Below are positions 35,270 to 48,115 of a DNA stretch of 64,000 bases, piece by piece. The notes below the pieces were generated by a model. It made no database searches. It was not told the origin of the DNA and saw only the letters and a list, made by a program, of their open reading frames with translations. This DNA is from Tachypleus tridentatus. Taxonomy: Eukaryota; Arthropoda; Merostomata; Xiphosura; Limulidae. Where the stretch lies: NCBI RefSeq assembly GCF_004210375.1, contig NC_134833.1, positions 17,973,396-18,037,395 on the forward strand. Direction: 5' to 3'. A program made the position numbers and the translations under genes. Position 1 is the first letter of the stretch. Every line of letters begins with the position of its first letter.

Positions 35270-37548
35270 GTAAGTTTTCTCAGATACATTATAATAAAAT
35301 TTCAAGAACTAAGTCAAATCTTAGAATTTTTCAATCTCGCGGTTACACTGAAAACTTTCGGTCCAATGAAAATCACCTGGAACTTCTTTCACGTAGAAAA
35401 CATTGAAAGAGTAAACATATTACGTAATTTACTATCACGATTTTTAACGTGGACGTTAAATAGTACAGAAAAACAAAAGATATAATCAGTATATCAAAAT
35501 AAACTTCCTGTCAGAGAAAGTTTCCTTCTTAGAACACATTGCTCTTTGCCTGTAGAACATAAGGGGCTCAAACGTGTATTGTTCTTCGGTAAAGGAATTC
35601 TTCACAGTATTTGCACTCGATATCTCGGTCTCAGAAGACATCTCTATTTTTGAAACACAACGCTGCCCTTTATGCCATACGAAGCCCATGGAAGACAAGA
35701 ACAACCTACCTAATTGGATTTACAAGAAACAGTAAAATATTATAAAAGCAATAAATATTTTACCTTTGAATGCAACACTCATTATATTAGGTACTTCTCA
35801 ACAGTTGTTATTTTGGCTAAAAATGTTGATTTATTATGATGACAAAGTTTTAAAATGTTGTCATTGGGAAGCTGCAGTAAGACGTACCCCAGAACGTAAA
35901 GGTTTCGGTTTCTAACTGAAATACGACTTTTGAAACTATGTTGTACCTGCACTGTCTTCAAAAAATGAAAAACCAATATGTTTTCTCAATATCAAATATC
36001 AAGTAGATATTATGTTAATATTAACCTAATAAAAACAATTCTAATATCTTATTCGGAATAGCACGGTATAAACAAGTTTTTATATTTAATATTTACGATT
36101 ACAGTCGTTTATCCAATACGAGTACTTTTATAAATTATACTGTACTTCTCTACTGCTTACTATTTGTATTATTAGTTAAGAAACAAAAAAATAGTGTTCT
36201 CTAGTGATCATGCGCGAAAACTGTGCTTTACTTGCTAAAAATATTATAATTAAAGTGTATTTGATAAATCTTGTGTGTATGTGTAAGAGGGAGATAAAGA
36301 CGTTCTTTAACTCGTGTGATGTAGTTTTCGTTATCTCAAATTAGAATCTAAGTCAAACAAAATGTTCATTAGGGAATAAATGAACATTAGTGATGTTTGT
36401 GTTCTGTTTTCCTTCAATTTACACTGGTAATGACTGACACAATGCAGGCTTCAAGCAGTCACTGAATCTGAGACGTAGCATACAAGAGTGAAGTGTTCTG
36501 TTCTTTCTTTGCTTTCATTTGAATAAAGTACTAAGAAACGTCACTCAAACTTTGTTGATTCGAGATTTTCAGCATCAAATTAAAAATTAAAATGATAAAG
36601 TACGAAATGTGATTAACCGATGTGAAATATATTATCATTAAGTCATTAGTTTCATAATAGATATCGTTAATTAATTAGTAACTATTATCAATATAATTGC
36701 TAAATTAATATTTGAATATAATTACACCATTAATAAGCAGTTGAATATTATTAAATGTTTAACGATAAATACTTGCCTTTGAATAACAATTACTTTACAA
36801 TGAAATAAACAAACCATACCTACCAGAGTTCTGAATGAAACTTTTGGAAAAATTCTTAACTATTCAAACTGGCTAAAATGTTTAGGCAATAAGCATTAGC
36901 GCATTGATAACAGTAAGAAACTGGACTAAAATAAATCACTACGTGATAAAAAAAACACTTCATTTTTCACGTGATAACGTTAATGCAGTGTTTTCACTTT
37001 AAGATGTTGTATATGTAGGTATAGTAGTACAGTTGAGATGATAGTTGGTTGAATAGCGATAGTAAATCAGTATGGAAGTTACAATACAAACTGTGGTGTT
37101 ATTACGGTGATTAGTATAACATCAATATTATTATCACTTCCAAAACTTTTCAGTGGAGCTAACCACTGAAGATTTTGATATTTAAAGAACGCTTGTACAG
37201 AATTAATGAATTTCGTAAGACGAACAGTAACAGATACACACACATTAAAGTATGTATATTATAAATATCTGAACTTCTTTCTTGCGTGTGAAAAGACAAT
37301 ACTATACAGCTGCGTTTACAAGCAACTTAATATATCGGGCATACAAAGAGGTAGTTATTCGTGATAGGTAAAAAATTAAATGCATTAATTTAGGAGAATG
37401 TAAAGAAACACACCGAAATTCATGGTTAGGCTTGGTTTAAGCCTTTTGTTAGGCCTATCAAAACTTCATCAATTCGCCTGTCATTTGATATCAGTGTAAT
37501 AGTGTTTAATAATTCGTAACTAGGTTATTCTTTACAAAAAACACAACA
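35270..37548. other. AT-rich stretch, no gene seen
   Basis: More than 2 kb with no SINE, tandem array or recognisable frame. Confidence 0.5.
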
Positions 37549-37734
37549 ATCAATGACATAAACAACCTTATAAAAAACAGTTACCTCGTTAAAAATAAAA
37601 ACAAAGGAGTCATCCACAAAATAAAATGCAACTCTTATAAACATTATGATATCAGAGAAACCGGGACAGAAAAGGACTCCAGAGTTAAGGAACGTCTTAA
37701 AATCGTCAAACATGTTACCACCGAAAGCAACTGA
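37549..37734 (+). pseudogene. probable Penelope-like element GIY-YIG relic
   Basis: The plus strand reads GVIHKIKCNSYKHYDIRETG at 37606 onwards, then TEKDSRVKERLKIVKH. This follows the spacing of Penelope endonuclease domains (hydrophobic-YKI-C-x2-C, YIGETG, then TRxxEH). The second cysteine is Y, the YIG is DIR, and the H after RxKE is R. A TGA at 37732 ends the frame. The family match is from memory of the motif and the copy is decayed. Confidence 0.4.
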
Positions 37735-39060
37735 AGAACTACTTTTTGAAATCATTAAAGTCAAAGTGAAATAAATATCCCAAAATGCCTTTTATCTAAT
37801 ATACTCACAATTTATTCATCTCACTTTACTCGAACGCTTAATTTACCGCCACCTACAAACCTTGTCCTCGTCATCATGTACCGTCTCTAAAATACAAACT
37901 GTTGTATTTAATTTAATTATTGCCTGATTATGGCTAGCTATTATGGGGCATAAAAAAACAAACAGTTATCAATGGGAAAATAAATTATTACCGTTGTGGG
38001 CAGAGTTTAACTAAATATTGTTCTTTGCCTTTCACGCATTTTAAATTTCCTTTTCCACAATTAAAAAAAAAGTAGGAGCCTGAAAAAAAACAACACAAAA
38101 ACGGTGGCGATTAAAGGAAAAGGCGGTACTCTTTTCCGAAACTACTACGTGCAGTTCCCTCGTTTTGTCCCTAATATAATATATAAGTGGTTGAATAAGC
38201 GGATATTCCCTTGGAACGTGATTTTTCGAAAACTCTTTTCAACTTTTAAGCAAACAAAAGCCCTTGTAATTTGATGTCTATGGAAACACACTTGTCAGTT
38301 GGGGTAGAAATTTGCTGTAATCGTTATAGGAATGCTGCCATGTTTTTTGGGTTTTTTGCTGAGTGAGAAAAGGATGCTGTAATATACGTTAGAAGTTACT
38401 TGATACACTAAGTACTTGAAACTGTTAACACATTCGACTCACGGCTGTGCTGGTGCATGTAACACCTTATCCATCTGTTGTCCGGATATCTTGTAAAATA
38501 GAAAACCCGGTTAAAATCTGCCGAATTTACTGACATCTATTATATAATTTCTATAAAAGTATATATACATATAATTTTTTAAATGATTTATTGCTCAGCA
38601 TCAGTGTGCAGCTGTAATGAAATGGTAATAAATTTTACATTCAGAGCGCAATTTAACACGTGCTGAATATCTGGGTACGAAAATTAAATTGACGTTTTCT
38701 GAACCAGTTATGGGTACTGCTCTTTGAGGTCTACTTAACACCAAGGATGTAAAATCATTTAATCCTTGGGTTGGTGTGGACTACTGGTGAGCTTGTCGGG
38801 TTGCTTACTGTAGGGTTCAAAGTTTAACCCAGAAATATGCCAGAGTCCACTTGTTATTTCTAGTTGTTAGAAAAGTTACAAGTAATCCTACCAGAATTAC
38901 CATATAGGCGGTGAGTACTGCTGAAGTGGTTACCCTTCCTTTGTTCAGCAGTATCCAATTAGAAAGAAGTGTGTTTGAACCTTGGAGTGTCTGACTTGAC
39001 TTTTTAGCCGCTGTGTCACATGAGGTGTCATTCAGGCATAAATTACCAATTCACCAACGT
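37735..39060. other. spacer with an unclassified higher-complexity segment
   Basis: Between about 38700 and 39000 base composition is more even (for example TTAATCCTTGGGTTGGTGTG). It may be a fragment of an unrecognised repeat. No frame is convincing. Confidence 0.4.
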
Positions 39061-39073
39061 CAGTAAATTATTG

Positions 39074-39347
39074 GCCCAGCATGGACAGGTGGTTAAGGCA
39101 CTCGACACGTAATCTGAGAGTCGCAGGTTCGAATCTCCATCACACCAAACATGCTCGCCCTTTCAGCCGTGGGGGCGTTATAATGTGACGGTCAATCCCA
39201 CTATTCGTTGGTAAAAAGAGTAGCCCAAGAGTTGGCGGTGAGTCGTAATGACTAGTTGCCTTCTCTCTTGTCTTACACTGCTAAATTAGGGACGGCTAGC
39301 GCAGATAGCTCACGTGTAGCTTTGCGCGAAATTCAAAAACAAACAAA
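39074..39347 (+). mobile_element. SINE-A with perfect 13-bp TSD
   Basis: CAGTAAATTATTG is repeated exactly at 39061-39073 and 39348-39360. The copy is complete from GCCCAGCATGGACAGGTGG to (AAAC)n. Confidence 0.97.
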
Positions 39348-39360
39348 CAGTAAATTATTG

Positions 39361-40820
39361 TTACATTTCTGAGGTAAAATATGTAAATGAAGAGTCACGG
39401 AGAGACGTGACAAGAGAACCAGAACCGTTTTCAGTTCTCACCTGCCTCATGTGTGTGAGCGGGAATTTGGACCAGAATTTGAGGAAGTGGGAGTAGGAAA
39501 ATACCAATTATTATGTATATTGTGTATTTACTGTATTACATACAAAACTGGATACAAATACTTCTCTTTTTTCTGTCCTGGTGTCCTGGTAACCTCTTCT
39601 GTGATCTTATGCCACCAATGTTAACAAAGTATCTTTGTCCGTGACGAAATCTAGAGTCGTATAAGAAAAAAATTCAGAATTATATCTCAAGACGGCTGGT
39701 ATGGGTATCAACACTTTTCTAATACAGCAGAGAACAACGTTTCGACCTTCTTAGGTCACCTCTAGGTTAACAAAGATGTTGACAATCATTCGACCTTTGA
39801 GTCCTGAATATAATTTTACTTTAAGTGGCTTTCTCGACATTGTTTAATTATGCACAAGACATTAAAAACGTAATCTTACACGTAAAATCAAGTAAACGTG
39901 TTTCCTCTTGTCTTGTTCAACGTTAGCTGATCCCCATTTCAATCCTTTTCGTCTTTTTAGCACTAATTATTTTACTGCTAGTTCAAAGTATAAGAGTACA
40001 GTAATAACGCTAATAAGATATTTATAGAGTATTCTGTGTATATATATATATTGTACAGTAGTTAAAGTTGTAATTACTAGAGGACCCGAATGTTATAAAC
40101 CTCTTTCACCAATATAACCTTAAACACCTGATGTGAAGACCGACTGTGGTTTGTTTACACTCTAAATTAGGGCCTGAAAACCTGCCAAGAACCTATCCTT
40201 CCCAGTGTTCAATGTGTGTTTAAGGGAAATATCTGACGGTTGTCTTCAAGGCGAATAGGAAATTTTATTTTAAGGTATGAGCAAATGTTGAAGTATTCCT
40301 GCTGAGCTAATCTGATGGCGTGGAATTAATACGTAATGAATGGTAAGTTAACAAAACAAAATGGCGAACTAGAATACCTCGAATAGCTATTTTCTCTTGG
40401 ACACATAATTCCACCAAAATTTGTGGCACCTGGGTTTTCTCCCATTTTTATGTTTTTCTCAATAATATTGTTGTGACGGACCGAGAAGAACCATTTAACA
40501 TAAAACACTCACAGTGTAGTGATAAAAAAAATTGTTTTACTTTTGAAATTTCAGCTATTCAATAACGTTTGTAAATATGTAAAATGCGAGAGTAGGCAAT
40601 GTTAGTTATTTCTTAAGCAACCATTAGATACGAAGTGAGGCGTAACCTTTAGGTAATAAGATCGAACTGTTGACAGTTTAATAAATCTACAGCATTCTAG
40701 AGAATGTTTTATCATATAACACCCACGTGAAGCAAAAAGTTAATTGCTGTGAGAGTCATGTCAGGGTTTCGGTTACATATCAAGGTTTCTATCTGCGTGT
40801 ATCCACTGATTTACCCTTTA
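39361..40820. other. spacer, no gene supported
   Basis: A (TA)n run lies near 40041-40052. Open frames are short and featureless. Confidence 0.5.
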
Positions 40821-41084
40821 TGCCCAACATGGACAGGTGGTTAAGGCAATAGAGGGTAATCTGAGGGTCGCGGGTTTGAATCTTTGTCGCACCAAACATG
40901 CTCGTCCTTTCAGCCATGAGGACGTTATAATGTGACGTCCAACCCCACTATTCGTTGGTAAAAGAGTATCCCAATAGCTGGTGATGACTAGCTGCCTTCC
41001 CTCTAGTACGTACACTGTTAAATTAGGGTCGGATAGCGCAGATAGCCCTCGTGTAGCTTTGCGCGAAATTCGAAACAAACAAAC
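40821..41084 (+). mobile_element. SINE-A
   Basis: Complete but with a small deletion before GCTGGTGATGACTAGC. Box B is GGGTTTGAATC. Confidence 0.92.
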
Positions 41085-41575
41085 TGACTCTTTACTTGCT
41101 TCTATTTCTCCACTGATGTACTTTGATATTTGTGAGTTAGGTTTTTTTTTTAAAATTCAGATTTAGCTTACTTAGTAATGTAAGTTTCAGTAAGTGAGCC
41201 GTTTCAGAGCTGGCAGAGGATGAGACCTTGTAACCATCATATCCATCACCAGATGTGATATATAAATGTATCTTCAATTAACGATGCAGCATCTGTGTCT
41301 TAAAATTCTGATTACGTTTATTAATAAGTCATTTTTTTAGTAATTTAAGTATTTAGTGGGTGTGGCACCTGCACGGAAAACTTAAGGACATCGTGACAAA
41401 TCAACACAAATATTTGTGACAGGTTTATTTTTTGCGTTGTTGCCTTCCACTCTGGGAAGTAGATATTGATGTCCACTTCCACGCGTGACAAATAAATATT
41501 TTGTAATATTTACCAAGAATTTAATGACCGTAAACTTTATGAACAACAGAGGTGTCCCATTAGCAAGAGATTGTT
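41085..41575. other. AT-rich spacer
   Basis: Nothing recognised. Confidence 0.5.
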
Positions 41576-41790
41576 TTTCGCAAAGCTACACGAGGGCTAT
41601 CTGCGCTATCCGTCCCTAATTTAGCAGCGTAACACTAGTGGAAAAGCAGCTAGTCATCACCACTCAGCGTCAATTCTTGGTCTACTTGGCCGTCACATTA
41701 TCATGCACTCACGGCTGAAAGAGCGAGTATGTTTGATGTGGCAGCGATTCGAATCCGCGACCCTCAAATTGCGATTCGAGTGCCCTTAAA
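41576..41790 (-). mobile_element. SINE-A, head and middle shortened
   Basis: Lacks the TTTTACCAACGAATAGTGGG part of the body; the tail end starts at TTTTTCGCAAAGC. Confidence 0.88.
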
Positions 41791-42676
41791 ATAGTGCTAT
41801 TTCGGCTTCTTCCGTAAATTATAAGTGTCTGAATAAAACATATAATCAAGTAATTGAGGAAACTACAATAAAAAAATTCCTTTTGTTTTCTTTCAGTGGC
41901 CTTTACAGCATCAACTTTTTTATCGTAATGATAAAAGGCGCTGTTTGATAACTCTCAATTTGTAGGTTTCCCCCCATATAACGGTTTTTGTACTGGACTT
42001 CAAAATCTGCTTATTTAGCACATTACGTCATCTGCTCTACACAGCTATTCAACTAGTACTCCTGCGAATTTCGGACGTTATGGATTTGGTGATGTTTAAA
42101 ATGGTAAAGAAAATAATACTCACAACAAGTAAAACAATATCCTAATATTAAAAGCTCATAATCTTTACCAGGAATATTATTGAATTTAACATTTTGTCTT
42201 ATATTTCATGACTGACCATCGGCTTATTCGTTTGAAAACGTTATATCGAACTAAAATAACTAAAACTGTTTATCAAAATAGAATACAGTTAGTAGAATTA
42301 AATGTCCAACGTTCCTGTAAGATAGATAAAAGGAGACTGTTTTAATTCTAACCTTAATATTGAACAAGTTCTCCGATTTTCAAATATAATTTTGAAGCTC
42401 ATTTAAAAGCATTTATTAGACACTTAACATTCGTGCTATTTCGAACGTTGTCACAAGTTTTTGTTAACTATGCCTTTCTACGAAGTGAAGAATTGCAAAC
42501 CAAATTCTTCAGATTTAGGAACCCTTTTCGCACACTAATAATTATTTCTTTATTAATATATATAACCGATCATTCGTCCATCTCTGTAATGCTTGTTTCT
42601 AACGTCAAACTATTAAATGAGAAACATTGACAATGTGCTATTACTTTGTCTGTTTTCATCTTTAATTTTTATAATG
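41791..42676. other. AT-rich spacer
   Basis: No gene recognised. Confidence 0.5.
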
Positions 42677-42765
42677 GGTCGAGCACGGCTTAGCAGTTCG
42701 TACGCCTGGACTGTGAGTCCGATGGTTTTAAGTTCACGTCCTGATTCCCCCATAACGTGCTTCAA
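42677..42765 (+). mobile_element. tRNA-like SINE head, family D
   Basis: GTCGAGCACGGCTTAGCAG and CTGTGAGTCC resemble a tRNA head and anticodon arm, with AAGTTCACGTCC in the box B position. Confidence 0.4.
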
Positions 42766-42803
42766 ACTTTGGTGCTCTAGGGTATGCTTTAAGTAATTTG
42801 CTT

Positions 42804-42921
42804 GGTTGTTTGTTTTAAATCAAAGCCACATTGGGCGATCTACTGTGTTTACCACGAGGAATCAAATACCTGATGCTAGCGTTCTAAGTTCGTAAATTTA
42901 CCGCTGTCCCACCGCGGGACA
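42804..42921 (-). mobile_element. SINE-B2
   Basis: The plus strand shows TTGGTTGTTTGTTTTAAATC, CACATTGGGCGATCTACTG and, at the head end, CCGCTGTCCCACCGCGGGAC. Confidence 0.8.
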
Positions 42922-43171
42922 CGTGCGTTGGAAAGATTGACAGTTAACTCCCTCTATTCGGGCAGACAAAATTAGTTTAAAAGTTGATGGTGAATGCTGT
43001 GTTAACTATCCATCTATAATTATAAAATTACATACGGCTTAGCTTTGAGCAAAAATTTCACATAAAAAAATTAACCTTTATTGAAACACATGTAGCAATA
43101 TGTATTTCGTGCTTCACTAGAATTTTAACCACAACAGGTTCGGCAATCTTGGCGAATTCCATCAGATGAAA

Positions 43172-43294
43172 TTGCTCCTCGCTAGTACAGCAGTATCTCC
43201 ACGGATTTACAACGCTAAAATGAGGGGTTCGATTCCCCTCGGTAGGCTCAGCAGATATCCCGATGTGGCTTTCCTATAAGAAAAACACACACAC
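43172..43294 (+). mobile_element. SINE-B with perfect 14-bp TSD
   Basis: TCCATCAGATGAAA at 43158-43171 is repeated exactly at 43295-43308. Box B is GGGGTTCGATTCCCC and the tail ends in (CA)n. Confidence 0.97.
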
Positions 43295-43308
43295 TCCATC
43301 AGATGAAA

Positions 43309-43603
43309 ATTTTTTATTCGTTTTTTGTGTGGATAAACTGTTTTTTAACTAATTTTAAGGCGCATTTTTCATAGATGCACAAAAAACGGTTTGGTAATTC
43401 TTCACAATTACTTTGCTTACTGTTCCTGCTTATTTAAAAATATATCTTAAATAGAAATCCATGTCAAACTTGTGTCAGCTTTTATACATATTACTTTACG
43501 AACTAACCACTAGCAACAAAACATTTGAATTTTAAGGTTTAAAACACCAGTAGAGATTCATCTCTACCAATTTTTGAACAAGACATCAGTGTGGTTTAGT
43601 TTG
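43309..43603. other. AT-rich spacer
   Basis: Nothing recognised. Confidence 0.5.
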
Positions 43604-43672
43604 GTTTGTTTAGAATTTCGCGCAAAGCAACACGAAGGAAAGGAAGTTAGTCATCACCACCCTCCACCACTT
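43604..43672 (-). mobile_element. SINE-A tail fragment
   Basis: GTTTAGAATTTCGCGCAAAG is followed, after a deletion, by TTAGTCATCACCACCC. Confidence 0.8.
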
Positions 43673-44784
43673 CGACCAGAAATACGTTTTAGTAACAAAA
43701 TAGAGAGAAAATACAACGAATGAGCTATAGCAGTTCATTAGAGACCCATATCCTTGAAGTGACTGATCATACATCATCAGTTTATGTAGGTTTACTTCAC
43801 TTTTTGATGAGGTCTTAGGACGATGTTTAATGTAGCTGGAGAGTCCACGTGATCGTTGATCGAAGGCAATCGCTTAAAAGGATTTTTATTGGTGAGTTAG
43901 AAGGAAACTGACAGTTTCATCAGTCACGCAGCTTAATTTCTGGATCGCTTGTAACAAATAGCTCAGTCAATTTTAGTTTCCTTCGGTGCCCACAGAGATA
44001 ACACAGAATATCAGGTGACAATGACCTCCCAGTTTAAAAAAAGACAGCCTTGTGCTTTGTATTACATGGTTCTCTAAGCACGTACTTAGCAAAAGAAAAT
44101 AAATAAATAAATGAGACTCCAATTTTCGTCGATTCTTCTAAATTAGATTAGAAGTAGATTAATACGTAACTTACACGTATAAAACTTACTGATTGAACAT
44201 GCAGCTTAAGTTTAGAACTGCACGATGAGAAACCATCTGGGTTTAATTAACTATCTTACTGCGTGAAAAAGTGAACCATAGATGTTAAAGTATCGTAATG
44301 TTTAGTACAAAAAACTGTGAACGTTTGAGTATCATATTACCTGATATAATGAACCACGAGTGTTAAAGTGCTGCACTGCACATTTTACAACTCGCTTAAA
44401 ACTTGTGACGTTGCGCAGTGAAGGTGACATCTGGGAAGTTTGGAATATTTTTGAAAAATATATATATATTTATATTTTTTGATTCCTCGTGTTATGCGGC
44501 CTTCCTTATAACAGCTGGACTAAAAAAAAGAATAAATAGTATTACAACTCTTGATCCAGTCTCCAGTGACACGGAATAAATACACGAAAAACAAACACAA
44601 ATTACTCGTCAAGACTTTTAAAATATGCGAGAAAACTGTTTTAAACCATGCAAAAAAATTACATTCATATCCAAAACTTTCATCAAAACCTAGGATGCTA
44701 AACGTACATTGATTACTATTTGATATAAGTATTTGTGGCTTTATAAACAAAATTTGGATTGGTGGCGCTCAAGTAATCGCGTTC
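43673..44784. other. spacer, no gene supported
   Basis: Contains (AAAT)n near 44099 and (AT)n near 44457. A minus frame at 44520-44750 has no known motif. Confidence 0.5.
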
Positions 44785-44865
44785 ATTTATTTGTTGTTAA
44801 GCGCAAAGCTGCATAATGGGATATATCTGCTGTTCTCACCACAGAGGTATTTTATGGGTAGAAAC
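44785..44865 (-). mobile_element. SINE-C tail fragment
   Basis: The plus strand reads TTGTTGTTAAGCGCAAAGCT, GGATATATCTGCTG and CACCACAGAGG. Confidence 0.6.
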
Positions 44866-45114
44866 TTTAATTTGATATTTAAACTTTTCATCTTACTTCT
44901 ATGACAGTATCTTTTCCCCCTAATTTTTACCCTTAACTAAAAGAGTATTTACATAAAACAAAAGATGGGCTGCTAAGTGATTATGGGAAGAATCAGTGCC
45001 ACCTTGTGAACGTGTCATTTTGTTCTAAAAACCTGTGGAGTTTTAGGCCTAAAATATGTGTTTTTTTTTTTCAAATCGTTTTTCCTCTCTGTGAAAAGAA
45101 AAAAAAAAAAAGAA

Positions 45115-45209
45115 GTTTGTACACACGTAGCTATACCCAAAGTTTGTACACACGTAGCTATACCCAAAGTTTGTACAGGCGTAGCTATACCCAAAGTTTG
45201 TACAGGCTA
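45115..45209. repeat. 27-bp tandem repeat, about 3.5 copies
   Basis: The unit is AGTTTGTACACACGTAGCTA then TACCCAA. It follows an A-rich run. Confidence 0.9.
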
Positions 45210-45256
45210 CACCCAATAAACTAACTATGCAGTTATGAAGAGAGCCTAGTCGAAGT

Positions 45257-45479
45257 TTTTGTTTGTTTGTTTGTTTTTTGAATTTCGCACAAAGCTACTC
45301 GAGGGCTATCTGTGCTAGCCGTCCCTAATTTAGCAGTGTAAGACTAGAGGGAAGGCAGCTAGTCATCACCACCCACCGCCAACTTTTGGGCTACTCTTTT
45401 ACCAACGAATAGTGGGATAGACCGTAATATTATAACGCCCCCACGGCTGAAAGGGCGAGCATGTTTGGCGCGATGGGAT
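45257..45479 (-). mobile_element. SINE-A, 5'-truncated, with 11-bp TSD
   Basis: Consensus-like body and tail. The copy ends at GTTTGGCGCGATGGGA, before box B. CTAGTCGAAGT at 45246-45256 and 45480-45490 flanks it. Confidence 0.93.
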
Positions 45480-45668
45480 CTAGTCGAAGTACCGTGTGAT
45501 TTAGCCACTCAACATAATTTCTCTCCTAATTTTCCAAACAAACCTTATAAAGTTACTCGCAGATAAAAACGACTTGACATAGTAGACTATACGAAATGGT
45601 GTTCAGAAAGTGGGTTTGAACTAAAGTGCGTTAGCAAAAACATTTGGTAAAAATAACGTGTTCTCATC

Positions 45669-45856
45669 TCAGTAATCGTGAGTGCACACAAGTGAAATAC
45701 CTCATATTTCGCAGCTCCTTACTGTTCGAAGCTAGAGTGCGCGCAGACTAGCTAATCTCGCCACACGGAAACTAATATCTCCCTCGTGCACTATCAACTA
45801 AGTTCTGTTCTAAAACCGACATTCGTATTGAAAGAGTCTCTTTCGATTGCTTGGCG
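45669..45856 (+). other. candidate 5'-UTR exon or promoter island
   Basis: A TCAGT initiator-like word (45669-45673) begins an ATG-free stretch of more even composition. It ends at a donor-like GGCG|GTAAGC at 45856/45857. It could be a leader exon of the receptor gene downstream. There is no expression evidence. Confidence 0.25.
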
Positions 45857-46268
45857 GTAAGCGGTTAGGGTAACAGGAGGTGAATCATGCTGGTTGTAAG
45901 AATTAATATAATAAGAAATATTCAGTTACTCTGCGCCATCTTACTTTAGAAAATAATTTATAGTTACTGATATATAAGGGAAAATATACGTAAGGTATAT
46001 ATTTTTTCAATTTCTTTGGAATTGGAAAAGATTTACAGTACACGTTATGTGTCACAAAATGTAGTCGAGTGTGTATCATATTTTCTTTATAAAATTAATA
46101 AACTAGCTGTAATAAGTATTATTTATAATAAGTAAATGTATCAATGATAATAATATCAAAGAACACAAACACATTTCTCCAGTAGGTAAGTTTACGGAAT
46201 TAAAACGCTAAAATCCATGGTTTGATTTCTCGTAATGAACAGTCATTGTACACATTGGCTTTAAAAAT

Positions 46269-46389
46269 GCCCTCCCCCAGCTACTATAGCGGTAAGTCTA
46301 CGGATTTACAACGCTAAACTCAGTGGTTCGATTCCCGTCGGTGGGCTCGGCAGATAGCCCAATGTGGCTTTGCTCTAAGAAAAACACAC
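46269..46389 (+). mobile_element. SINE-B with 11-bp TSD
   Basis: GCTTTAAAAAT at 46258-46268 and 46390-46400 flanks it. Box B is GGTTCGATTCCC. A decayed relative lies just upstream (46186-46250). Confidence 0.94.
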
Positions 46390-46429
46390 GCTTTAAAAAT
46401 ACATTAAGCGTATATACAGGACAAAATTA

Positions 46430-46700
46430 TATGTGTCTGTCTGTCTGTTATCTGGCTACTCCTAGGACGCTGGTCCAATCTCAACCAAACTTTGAAGAAT
46501 GAAAGTATGAAACAAGGGGCATATAAATAGGAGTTAACAACCCTTCCAAACACACAAACGCATACACCCATTATTTATGTTATCAAGCATTTATTAACTT
46601 TGACGTAAGTTAACGTTAATTACATTCGAGTTGACAACTCGAAAACGTTTGGTGCCTGAAATAAAACATATTTCTCCCAATTTTTCATATATTTTTTTGT
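46430..46700 (+). repeat. probable dispersed repeat fragment
   Basis: GTGTCTGTCTGTCTG is followed by CTGGTCCAATCTCAACCAAA, a pattern I know from dispersed repeats in several invertebrates. The class is unclear. Confidence 0.3.
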
Positions 46701-46727
46701 TTATTTTAGCACACCCACGTAACCCAA

Positions 46728-46825
46728 CGATAAGTTTTAAAGCTTATAACGCTAAAAATATTGATGCTTGCAGTGGGCACAGCACAGATAGCTTATTGTG
46801 AAGCGTTGGGCTTAACAACATTACT
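46728..46825 (+). mobile_element. SINE-C
   Basis: TTATAACGCTAAAAATATTG and GTGGGCACAGCACAGATAGC, then GGGCTTAACAACA. Confidence 0.75.
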
Positions 46826-46831
46826 GGCCAT

Positions 46832-47078
46832 AATTAAGACTCATAATCTGAGGGTCGCGGGTTCGAATCCCCGTCACACCAAACATGCTACTCTCTTAGC
46901 CATGGGGGCGTTATAATGTGACGGTCAATCCCACTATTTGTTGGTAAAAGAGTAGCTCAAGAGTTGGTGGTGGGTGGTGATGACTAGCTGCCTTCCTTCT
47001 AGTCTTACACTGTAAAATTAGGGATGGCTAACACAAATAGCCCTCCAGTAGCTTTATGTGAAATTCAAAACAAAAAAC
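46832..47078 (+). mobile_element. SINE-A, box A region missing
   Basis: Starts at GACTCATAATCTGAGGGTCG immediately after the SINE-C. Box B and the body are near consensus. Confidence 0.9.
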
Positions 47079-47185
47079 AGACTAACCGTATATTAGATAC
47101 CAATATAATTCAGGAGTTTGTAATAACACATCACAAACTCAACGCATTTTTCTGACCATCAGCTAGTTTAAGATTGGGATGTATT

Positions 47186-47277
47186 GTTTGTTACACGTTG
47201 GACTGTGCCCATCACTGCTATCAAAACCTGATTTTTATCGCTATAAATTTTTTATACAACGTTGTGTCACTAGGGGG
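47186..47277 (-). mobile_element. SINE-C, degenerate
   Basis: The plus strand shows GCCCATCACTGCTATCAAAA, TCGCTATAAATTTTT and TTGTGTCACTAGGGGGC, the inverse of the family C order. It explains the open frames in this interval. Confidence 0.6.
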
Positions 47278-47439
47278 CGAGACTTATCGGAACACCCTTT
47301 TCAGTGTAATATACAGTTTAATCGAAATTATTTGTTTAAAAATAAACTGTATCGAACCTGATTGCATATTTAGATGCTCAGTATCCAGAAATACGATTCA
47401 CTGTTAGTAGTTAAGAAACGCACAGGTTTTTTTGTGAAT

Positions 47440-47697
47440 TAATAGCTATGGTGCTAGATTATTAATCTAAGGGCCCGTGGTTCGAGTCCCGCTGTGACGT
47501 TAAATTAACTCTGCAATTTGAAGATTTGAGTACGTTATAAGTGTGACGGTCAAATCCTATTATTCTACTAAAGAAGCTCAGGAGTGAGAGATGGGTTCTG
47601 TCGGCTAGCTGCCTTTCCTTCAGTCTATCAGTTTAAAATCAAGGATGTCTTGCGCAGAAAATCCTTGTGTAGCATTTCGCAAACTTACGAAACAAAC
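47440..47697 (+). mobile_element. SINE-A relative, diverged
   Basis: GATTATTAATCTAAGGGCCC, GTGGTTCGAGTCCCGCTGTG, then GGTCAAATCCTATTATTC, GGCTAGCTGCCTTTCC and CTTGTGTAGCATTTCG. The head looks like a different tRNA from other A copies. Confidence 0.75.
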
Positions 47698-47846
47698 GAA
47701 AATAACAATAAAATCTTTAACATACTCTTACAAATTTCGAATCATAGACGTGTGAGTTTAAACAACTGCAGCTGTACATGATTTTATCATCACTGTTTTT
47801 AGGCCTAAGGAACCTAGACGCTTCGAAGTTTTATACCAGCGTGTCA

Positions 47847-48115
47847 GGCCCGACATGGCCAGGTGATTAAGGAACTCGACTCGTAATCCGAGGGTCGCGG
47901 GTTAGAGTCCCCATCACACCAAAATTGTTCGCCCTTTCAGCCGTGGGGCGTTATCATGTTACAGTAAATCCCACTATTCGTTGGTAAAAGAGTAGCCCAA
48001 GAGTTGGCGGTGGGTGGTGATGACTAGCTGCCTTCCCTTTAGTCTTACGCTGCTAAATTAGGGGCGGCTAGCCCTCGAGTAGCTTTGCGCAAAATTCAAA
48101 ACAAACAAATAAATC
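47847..48115 (+). mobile_element. SINE-A with 9-bp TSD
   Basis: AGCGTGTCA (47838-47846) and AGCATGTCA (48116-48124) flank a complete copy; the GCGCAGATAGC part of the tail module is shortened. Confidence 0.92.
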
